Positions 34,205 through 40,311 of a DNA stretch of 40,311 nucleotides are shown piece after piece. Position numbers and translations under genes: made by a program. The DNA lies in the NCBI GenBank assembly GCA_030535355.1, contig JAUNIO010000023.1, positions 1 through 40,311 on the forward strand. The letters run 5' to 3'. A model generated the notes under the pieces. The model made no database searches, was not told the DNA's origin, and saw only the letters and a list, made by a program, of their open reading frames with translations. Positions within the stretch are counted from its first letter, which is position 1, and the number at the start of each line of letters is the position of its first letter. The DNA comes from a bacterium (GTDB lineage: Bacteria > Vulcanimicrobiota > Xenobia > Xenobiales > Xenobiaceae).

Positions 34205-36478
34205 CTATGCTTTGGGGTTCATACCCTGCAGGGTCCGGCATTCGGGCAGATTATGCAGAGCCGCATAGAAAGCTTCATGTCCCATCTTAGAGCGGACCGC
34301 TTCCAGCTTAGCGCTGCCTTCATCGTAGCCCTGAGACATAAGCTCTTCTACGCTGCCGCGCAGCGCGGGGTCTTGGGCAATCTGAGCGTTGACAAACGAC
34401 GCCGATGCTTTTTCATAGCTCTGCACGTTGCGCAAAATTTCGCGCACGACTGTGCCGCGGGCATCCTCAACCTGAACGTCGTAGTCTTTATCTTTTTTGG
34501 CGGCTTCTCCCTTTTTAGCGACAGCAGCCGCTTTAGTATCGACGGCAACAGACTCATTTTCCCACAGATTTTCAAAATAAGCTTTAGCGGCTTCGCGATT
34601 GGCGACATCGCTGGGGTTGCTCTCTTCAAAGCGCACATAGCCGGAGTGCTCCCAATTGTCGCGCAGGCCTTTCTTGGAGAAGTTAGTGCTGCCGAAGAAT
34701 TCGCCTTTATCGGTAAGCACTTCTTTGGCGTGAATCTTGCGGTCATGGCCTCCGCTGCGCGGCAGCATCGCCCAGCGCACATCAATGCCGTGATCTTCCA
34801 AGAAAGTTACGCCGCCCTGGTTAGGCGTACCGCCGTCAGGATACATGCCGGGATCGGCGACCACGCGGATATCTATGTCTTTGCCCTGAGCCGCCATTTC
34901 ATCGCGTTTGGCCACGATCATGGAGGCGATGGCTTTAGTCATGACGAAAGCGGGAATGTAAATAAATTCCTCGGCTTCCTGGATAGCCTGCAGCATAACC
35001 GCTTCGCGCTCCACGGGAATATCCGCCAAAGCTACTGCCGTAGTACCTGCGGGATTGCCTTCGGGCAGGTCAATGTTGTTGACTCTGGCCATATTCTCTT
35101 TGGAATTCACCGTATCGACAGCGCGCTGGGCCAAGGCCAGGAACTGCTCTTTGCCGTGAGCGGAAAGCGGCAATTCACCCTTGCTGCTCAGCGCCGCATC
35201 GATCTGCTCGGGTGTAGCATCGACGAAATCGTCAATATTCTGCCCGTGAGCTGCGGCGAACTCTTGAATCTCCGCATAAGAAGTCGGCTTAGGCATAGCG
35301 GTATGCACATCGGAAGGCCCATCAATACAGTCGATCAAGGAGACCAAGCCGCGCGAACCCATATTAATGTCGCCTTCCATAAACCCAGCCAAAGGTTTCT
35401 CGCCGAATATCTGTTCCATAGAAGAACCCGCCGAAGTGCCCACGTCGCGGGCAAAATTCTCGGCTAAGCGTTTAGCGGCCGGGCCTTCAATGCTGTAACC
35501 GGCATCGACATTTTCACCCGACCCAGCGTTGGCATTCATGCCGGAAAGCAGGAAGGTTTCGCCCACGCGCAGGCCTTTGCGGTGCATTAAATCAGCAGGA
35601 TTGCCCAATTCCTTCTCGATGGGATACATAGACACACCCACATCGCCATCTACCTGAGACAGCTGCAGAAGGCTTCTAAGTTTATCGGGGACTTCATCTA
35701 TAACCACATGGCTACTGGAAAAAGCTACTAAACGTCCGGGATCGACATTGACGCGAAGTTTGCAGCCAGCTTCTGCGCAATCGGCGAGTTTTTCCACGAA
35801 ATCGGGACTGGTCAGCTCGTAATACTGGGCATCGACTTCTTGAGGATTGCCAGCCCGCGCCTGCTCTATGGCCCCATCGAGCATATTATTCATCTTCTTC
35901 CAAATCTGATCGCCGTGGAAGCCTTCAGTTTGATTGCCCTGATACAGAGCGGGGCTGGAACCATCGCGCAGGCCCTGCAGCTGTTCCATGAACGGCTCTA
36001 CGTTCTTTTTCTGCATATCTGAGTAGGCCACGAAAGCCGAAACCAAGCCTGTTGGGCCAAAACTCGCGCCCGCTAGAGAATCGACAGCAGCCTGAGCCTG
36101 GGCGAGCTTATATCCTTCAGTTATTTTTTCAGCTCCGGCGCGGAAGACGTGCATATCCTGCATTTCTGCCCGGATTTTTTTATCTTTATAGCCGCTTTCT
36201 TGCAAATCGGATCTGAGCTGCTTGTAATGAGCTCCTCTTCTATAGCAGGCGCGTCCCAAATCCTGGATGGATTTCCAATCTTCTTTAGACAACTCACCGC
36301 TGCTCTCCACGCGATCAGCCAGGGCAGACCACTCATCGCCGGACATATTGCCTTCGGTCTTGATATTGCCTGCGCTGTCAGCCATGCGCCTAATCAGCCC
36401 GGGATTGACGCCCTCGTGCTGTACGGGATACCCCCCCACCATAAATCCACTCTGATAGTTAGCTCCGATCTGCTGCAT
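34205..36478 (-). CDS. Large phospholipase-D-like protein with two HKD-type motifs
   Basis: AGGAGG lies eight bases before the ATG. The 757-residue protein has no signal peptide or membrane span. One HKD motif is clear at about residue 583 (IHAKEVLTDKGEFFGSTNFS), with a downstream NWEHSGYVRF segment as in PLD enzymes. A second, altered one lies near residue 299 (LMHRKGLRVGETFLLSGMNA), where Glu takes the Asp place. Two such motifs normally form one active site that cleaves phosphodiester bonds in lipids or nucleic acids. About 200 helical residues precede them and 110 follow. It could be a cytoplasmic hydrolase or a secreted effector; the substrate is unknown. It stands alone. Confidence 0.8.
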   Translation of the reverse strand: MQQIGANYQSGFMVGGYPVQHEGVNPGLIRRMADSAGNIKTEGNMSGDEWSALADRVESSGELSKEDWKSIQDLGRACYRRGAHYKQLRSDLQESGYKDKKIRAEMQDMHVFRAGAEKITEGYKLAQAQAAVDSLAGASFGPTGLVSAFVAYSDMQKKNVEPFMEQLQGLRDGSSPALYQGNQTEGFHGDQIWKKMNNMLDGAIEQARAGNPQEVDAQYYELTSPDFVEKLADCAEAGCKLRVNVDPGRLVAFSSSHVVIDEVPDKLRSLLQLSQVDGDVGVSMYPIEKELGNPADLMHRKGLRVGETFLLSGMNANAGSGENVDAGYSIEGPAAKRLAENFARDVGTSAGSSMEQIFGEKPLAGFMEGDINMGSRGLVSLIDCIDGPSDVHTAMPKPTSYAEIQEFAAAHGQNIDDFVDATPEQIDAALSSKGELPLSAHGKEQFLALAQRAVDTVNSKENMARVNNIDLPEGNPAGTTAVALADIPVEREAVMLQAIQEAEEFIYIPAFVMTKAIASMIVAKRDEMAAQGKDIDIRVVADPGMYPDGGTPNQGGVTFLEDHGIDVRWAMLPRSGGHDRKIHAKEVLTDKGEFFGSTNFSKKGLRDNWEHSGYVRFEESNPSDVANREAAKAYFENLWENESVAVDTKAAAVAKKGEAAKKDKDYDVQVEDARGTVVREILRNVQSYEKASASFVNAQIAQDPALRGSVEELMSQGYDEGSAKLEAVRSKMGHEAFYAALHNLPECRTLQGMNPKA

Positions 36479-36636
36479 GTTACCATCCTCCTGCTTACCA
36501 TACTTTTACCGTACAAAGTCAATTTTGTCATCTCTAATATGTTAAATTTTGTATAATTATCCAACAAAACCACTACTTACTAATTTGGCTTATTTGGCCA
36601 ATGTTATTTGGCCAATGGCATTTAGTTAAGCAAAAT

Positions 36637-36734
36637 GCAGCATCTGTACATACAGATAAGCGGGCCGCCGCTTCCTTTAGCCTCAGCGCCTGGTTTGCTT
36701 GCGTAGGCTTCTGCCCGCTACGCTCAGATGCTGC
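36637..36734. repeat. Long imperfect palindrome near the restriction locus
   Basis: GCAGCATCTG (36637-36646) pairs with CAGATGCTGC (36725-36734), and nested inside AGCGGGC (36659-36665) pairs with GCCCGCT (36713-36719). The element would fold into a large two-step stem with a 47-base loop. Weak open frames on both strands across it lack ribosome binding sites. It could be a structured RNA or a mobile-element remnant. Confidence 0.6.
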
Positions 36735-36802
36735 GCTTAGCAGAGCTGCCGCAGCGCCAGGGCCACGAAACACAATTTATATTTAGGTTATTCACAGATT
36801 AG

Positions 36803-36836
36803 CCAATGTCATTTAGTTAAGGCTCAATGACATTGG
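36803..36836. repeat. Module A palindromic repeat, full copy
   Basis: CCAATGTCAT and ATGACATTGG form a ten-base-pair stem with loop TTAGTTAAGGCTCA. A related half copy (GCCAATGGCATTTAGTTAAG) lies about 190 bases upstream at 36611. It begins the A-B-C composite. Confidence 0.8.
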
Positions 36837-36840
36837 AAAT

Positions 36841-36914
36841 GTTGACTCATATACAATTATCGCCACGCTTATGCTCGGGTACAAGCTAGCCTATAACATA
36901 AGCTAAACCCGATT
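36841..36914. repeat. Module B repeat, copy in the A-B-C composite
   Basis: Begins GTTGACTCATATACAATTAT and ends GCTAAACCCGATT, matching 21680-21754 in order and spacing. It follows module A after four bases, as it does in the dnaK-dnaJ gap. Confidence 0.75.
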
Positions 36915-36931
36915 CCCCAACAGTCGTGGGC

Positions 36932-37024
36932 ACCCCCTCTGTCGCAAGCGACATCTCCCCCTCCCATCCTTTAGGGGGAGTCAGATAGTTCGCAAGTTAG
37001 CTAATTGCTAACTAAATGATATTA
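36932..37024. repeat. Module C repeat with three hairpins, full copy
   Basis: Stems are GTCGC-aa-GCGAC, CTCCCCC with GGGGGAG, and AGTTAGC-taatt-GCTAACT. The stems equal those at 30750-30845 while loops differ. A truncated extra copy of the tail (TTAGCTAATCGCCAACTAAA) follows at 37029-37048, close to the start of hsdR. Confidence 0.85.
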
Positions 37025-37076
37025 ACAGATTAGCTAATCGCCAACTAAATGATTTTAGGCTATTAAATATAATATA

Positions 37077-39416
37077 ATGAAGCATATGAGCACCGATAAA
37101 ATGCAGATGAGCGAAGCTGAAATCAGGCAAAAATATATCACCCCGGCCCTGGCCTCCCAATGGGAACGCCAAAAAATCGCCGAAGAAAAACAGATTACCG
37201 GCGGCAGAATAGAGCTAATAGGCAGCAAGGGTGTCCGGCGGCCTCCCAAACGCGCTGACTATCTCTTATACACCAGCGCCAATCATCCCCTGGCTGTAGT
37301 CGAGGCCAAAGACAATAAGCACACCATTTCATACGGGCTGCAGCAGGCCATGACCTATGCGCAGATGCTCGATCTGCCCTTCGCTTACAGTTCCAATGGG
37401 GACGGATTTGCCGAGCACGACTTTCTCACCGGCCAAGAGCGCGAATTCCGCCTGGACGAATTTCCCAGCGAAGCCGAACTGCTCGCCCGCCTCCAAGCGT
37501 CCGGCCCATCCGGTGCCTGCCTCACCTCTGCCCAAGCGCGCGCCCTCAGCCAGCCGTATTACAGCGGAATAAACGCTTTTCCGCCCCGCTACTATCAGCG
37601 CATCGCCATCAACCGCACGGTTGAAGCCATCGTTAGAGGCCAAAAACGCCTGCTCCTGGTTATGGCCACCGGCACTGGCAAAACTTACACCGCCTTTCAG
37701 ATCGTCTATCGGCTGCTGCAGAGCGGTTTTATACGCCGCGTTCTCTATTTGGCCGATCGCAACGTCCTCGTAGATCAATCCATAGCGCAGGACTTCGCCC
37801 CACTGGAAAAAGTAATCCACAAGATAGATGTTTCCCGGGATGAGTCCTGCACCATCTCCGCCTATCAGGTGTATTTTTCCCTCTACCAGCAGCTGGCTGG
37901 TGACAACGGCCAAGACCGCTTTTCCGAGCTGTTTGCCCCAAATTTTTTCGATCTCGTCATCGTTGACGAGTGCCATCGCGGTTCCGCCAAAGAGGAAAGC
38001 CGCTGGCGGAGGATTTTAGAGTATTTCAGCTCAGCCGCGCAGATAGGCATGACCGCCACTCCCAAAGAGACCAAATACATCTCCAACGTCAGTTATTTCG
38101 GCGATCCCATTTATACTTACAGCCTCAAAGAAGGCATTGACGACGGGTTTCTGGCCCCATTTAAGGTAATCAGCGTTACCTCCAGCATAGGAGACGGCTG
38201 GCGGCCTTACAAAGGCCAGCTGGACAAATTGGGGCGGCCCATCGAGGACCGGGTTTACACCAACAGCGATTACGATTATAGGATTATTATCGAAGATCGC
38301 ACTCAGCAGGTAGCCCAGGCAATAACCAAATTTCTGCGGAACACAGACCGCATGAGCAAAACCATCGTCTTCTGCCCCACCGAAGAAGCCGCCGAACGCA
38401 TGCGCCAGGCTTTGGTCAATCTCAATGCCGATCTAGTTAAAGAACATCCCGATTACGTCGTGCGCATCACCGGAAGCGACGTCTATGGCCGGAGCAAACT
38501 CAGTTATTTCATCTCCGTAAGCTCGCCATTTCCAGTCATCGCCACCACTTCCAAGCTGCTCTCTACCGGAGTGGACTGCAAAATGACCAAACTCATCGTC
38601 CTCGATTCTATGATCGGTTCCATGACCGAATTCAAGCAGATTATAGGCCGGGGTACGCGCCTGCGCGAAAAAGAGGGCAAGACCCATTTTACGGTGATGG
38701 ATTTCCGCGGCGTAACCCGCTTGTTTGCCGATCCCGACTGGGACGGCCCCATCGAAATATCTCCCGATTTCACAGCTTCTCTGATCCGCGGCGGCAGCGA
38801 TAATAATTCCGATCCCGACGCCAACCCTGAACCGCAATACAAACCGATAGTCGATAAAGACGGCTGCCGCGTGGAAATCGTTAGAGAAACCGTATCCATT
38901 TACACCGCCGAGGGCAAGTTACTGCGCCAGGAAGCGCTGTTCGCTTACGCTCAGGAGACGCTCAGAGCCATTTGGGAGTCAAGGGATGTTTTTGCCAGCT
39001 TCTGGAGGGACCATCTGCCAGGCGCAGCCGTCAGAGAGCAGCTGCTAGAACACGGCCTGGATGTGGAAGCGCTGAAAAGTGAACGCGGCCTAACCGATCT
39101 GGACGATTTCGACTTTATCTGCCATCTGGCCTACGGCGTGCTCCCTCTGACCCGCCTCCAGCGGGCCGAGATGGTCAGACAGCGCGGCTTTTTGGAAAGT
39201 TACCAGGGCAGCGCCCGCGCCGTGCTGGAAGCTCTCCTAGATAAATACGCCGTGTCTGGCATTTACGAAATCGGCCAAAGCGAAATTCTCAAATTGGATC
39301 CCTTCCGGCCATACGGCAAGCCTGCCAAGATAGCCTCCTACTTCGGAGGAAAAGATGGCTACCTGCAGGCTCTGCACGCCCTGCAGACAGAATTATATAG
39401 GGAAGATAAGGGATAA
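37077..39416 (+). CDS. hsdR: Type I restriction enzyme R subunit (HsdR)
   Basis: The 779-residue protein starts with a nuclease domain whose PD-(D/E)xK residues appear as D61 and E76-A-K78 (RADYLL and VVEAKD). A superfamily 2 helicase follows: Walker A MATGTGKT near residue 196, DECHRG near 296, MTATPKE, and motif VI QIIGRGTRLR. A C-terminal helical region may contact HsdM. It translocates DNA and cuts unmethylated targets. No ribosome binding site is visible; ATG at 37077 or 37086 may be used. It lies 19 bases before hsdM, consistent with an R-M-S operon. Confidence 0.94.
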   Translation: MKHMSTDKMQMSEAEIRQKYITPALASQWERQKIAEEKQITGGRIELIGSKGVRRPPKRADYLLYTSANHPLAVVEAKDNKHTISYGLQQAMTYAQMLDLPFAYSSNGDGFAEHDFLTGQEREFRLDEFPSEAELLARLQASGPSGACLTSAQARALSQPYYSGINAFPPRYYQRIAINRTVEAIVRGQKRLLLVMATGTGKTYTAFQIVYRLLQSGFIRRVLYLADRNVLVDQSIAQDFAPLEKVIHKIDVSRDESCTISAYQVYFSLYQQLAGDNGQDRFSELFAPNFFDLVIVDECHRGSAKEESRWRRILEYFSSAAQIGMTATPKETKYISNVSYFGDPIYTYSLKEGIDDGFLAPFKVISVTSSIGDGWRPYKGQLDKLGRPIEDRVYTNSDYDYRIIIEDRTQQVAQAITKFLRNTDRMSKTIVFCPTEEAAERMRQALVNLNADLVKEHPDYVVRITGSDVYGRSKLSYFISVSSPFPVIATTSKLLSTGVDCKMTKLIVLDSMIGSMTEFKQIIGRGTRLREKEGKTHFTVMDFRGVTRLFADPDWDGPIEISPDFTASLIRGGSDNNSDPDANPEPQYKPIVDKDGCRVEIVRETVSIYTAEGKLLRQEALFAYAQETLRAIWESRDVFASFWRDHLPGAAVREQLLEHGLDVEALKSERGLTDLDDFDFICHLAYGVLPLTRLQRAEMVRQRGFLESYQGSARAVLEALLDKYAVSGIYEIGQSEILKLDPFRPYGKPAKIASYFGGKDGYLQALHALQTELYREDKG

Positions 39417-39435
39417 ATAAATAAGGATAGATAAA

Positions 39436-40265
39436 ATGGCTAATTTAACGGGGTTTGTCAAAAGACTGCGCGACATCATGCGCAACGACGCGGGCATCAA
39501 CGGCGACGCCCAGCGCATCGAACAGATCGCCTGGCTGCTGTTCCTAAAGATTTACGACGCCAAAGAAGCGGATTGGGAGCTGGAAAGCGGTTACCGCTCG
39601 ATCCTTCCCGAACCCTGCCGCTGGTCTAACTGGGCCGCCCACGGCAGCTCGGGCCAAGCGCTGACTGGAGAGCAGCTGCTGTGGTTTGTCAATAACGTTT
39701 TGTTCCCCGTTCTAAAAGGCCAGGACGCCTGCGACAGCCAGGGTCAGATCATCAAAGGCGTCAGCGCTGCTGCCGGTGCCTCTATTCGACAGGCTATCGT
39801 TCCCGCCGTCTTCGCCGACGCCAACAGCTACATGAAAGACGGAGTTTTGCTGCGCCAGGTTATAAACTGTATCGACGATCTGGACCTCAGCGACTATGAG
39901 GAAAGTCACGCTTTCGGGGAGATATACGAAACCATTCTCAAAGAACTGCAGAGCGCGGGATCGGCGGGAGAATTTTATACACCCCGCGCCGTCACCGATT
40001 TTATGGCTCAGATGATCTCCCCTAAACTGGGAGAAAAAATGGCCGATTTCGCCTGCGGTACCGGGGCTTTATCACTTCCTGGCTGAAAGAGCTGAAACCT
40101 CAGGTAAAGAGCGCGGAAGATGAAAAGGCCTTCAGCCGCTCGGTTTACGGCCTGGAAAAGAAGCAATTTCCTTATATGCTGTGCGTCACCAACATGCTGC
40201 TGCACGATTTGGATTATCCGCAAATTTATCACCAAAATTCCCTGCTCAAAGATTTGCTGGTATAA
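39436..40265 (+). pseudogene. hsdM: Type I restriction methyltransferase HsdM, frameshifted and truncated
   Basis: The ATG has AAGGATAG upstream. The first 216 codons match HsdM: GFVKRLRDIMRNDAGINGDA at the N-terminus, SAGEFYTPRAVTDFMAQMI, and the SAM motif FACGTGA. There the frame breaks: the run of four G at about 40060 is one short of what the family needs, and the next frame continues as FITSWLKELKPQVKSAEDE and VYGLEKKQFPYMLCVTNM until 40265. The catalytic NPPF region and everything after are missing. The shift could be a base-calling error in a G run, but the loss of the 3' part is separate. Confidence 0.85.
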
Positions 40266-40311
40266 CCCGCCAGATGGTTTGAGACACTTCCCCAAATGGT
40301 TTGAAACAGCT
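40263..40311. mobile_element. Possible insertion-sequence end (IS21-like termini) interrupting hsdM
   Basis: The last 46 bases no longer read as HsdM and contain a direct repeat ATGGTTTGAGACA (40274-40286) and ATGGTTTGAAACA (40296-40308), 22 bases apart. Multiple short transposase-binding repeats of this kind occur at the ends of IS21-type elements. The window also stops here, as assemblies often do inside repeated insertion sequences. No transposase is visible. Confidence 0.4.

Noticed and set aside
34253-35467. A 404-codon open frame on the plus strand, antisense to the PLD-like gene
   Set aside because: It has no ribosome binding site, no recognisable motif and mirrors the codon pattern of the minus-strand gene, which has clear HKD motifs and a strong start.
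36610-36740. Possible integron attC site (GTTAAGC next to the long palindrome)
   Set aside because: The GTTRRRY-like box lies on the wrong side relative to the partner sequence, and the other arm reads GCTTAGC rather than RYYYAAC. No integrase is nearby.
36573-36786. Short overlapping frames on both strands around the palindrome near 36700
   Set aside because: Both arise from the palindrome, lack ribosome binding sites and have no recognisable sequence.
1-40311. CRISPR array
   Set aside because: No set of regularly spaced identical repeats with unique spacers was seen; the intergenic repeats are dispersed and palindromic, and no cas genes are present.

Overview
The window is a bacterial chromosome segment of roughly even base composition with dense, mostly minus-strand operons. 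The gene set (SepF, RNase Y, a hemW then grpE-dnaK-dnaJ-prmA-rsmE heat-shock order, yggS-sepF pairing and a Bacillus-type SOS box near recA) points to a Terrabacteria-like lineage. The two pseudopilin operons and PilT-type ATPase fit an organism with type IV pilus or pilus-like secretion machinery. I cannot name the genus or phylum from sequence reading alone.

Layout. A repeat fragment and tRNA-Ser open the window. Positions 209-5520 (minus) hold a pilus-like operon: a 127-residue helical protein, three prepilin-like proteins (one carrying a beta-propeller-like C-terminal region), a GspF/PilC platform protein and a receiver-domain protein. Positions 5930-9296 (plus) hold the divergent second arm, with four prepilin-like proteins and a single-pass membrane protein. 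The two arms share an AT-rich intergenic region. Convergent to the second arm is a minus-strand operon at 9356-15449: RNase Y, an unknown protein, a secreted TPR protein, a sugar-binding lipoprotein, a MazG-like pyrophosphohydrolase and one ABC permease. recA-recX follows at 15642-17161, then a small possible winged-helix protein. A tRNA operon (Val, Asp, Phe, Asp, Phe, Asp) lies at 18095-18718 with a perfect-consensus promoter and an internal duplication.

Positions 18803-25674 hold rsmE, prmA, dnaJ, dnaK and a very long grpE. hemW, sepF, yggS and a PilT-like ATPase with a long coiled-coil N-terminus form the next operon (25880-30541). A GNAT acetyltransferase and a histidine-ammonia-lyase family enzyme follow, then engB and a 757-residue protein with two phospholipase-D-type HKD-like motifs. 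The right end is a type I restriction-modification locus: intact hsdR and a frameshifted hsdM that runs into what looks like the end of an insertion sequence.

The strongest unexplained signal is a family of short, modular, palindromic intergenic repeats (called here modules A, B, C and D). They lie between dnaK and dnaJ, between sepF and hemW, downstream of recA's neighbour, beside hutH and beside the restriction locus. Module C keeps three consecutive hairpins in its two full copies. Other notable points are the prepilin/propeller fusion, the GrpE with about 275 extra low-complexity residues, the coiled-coil PilT co-transcribed with sepF, the lone half of a sugar importer with an embedded MazG-like gene, and a 206-base tRNA duplication that leaves a terminator inside the operon.

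All functional names rest on motif recognition by eye; no database search was run.
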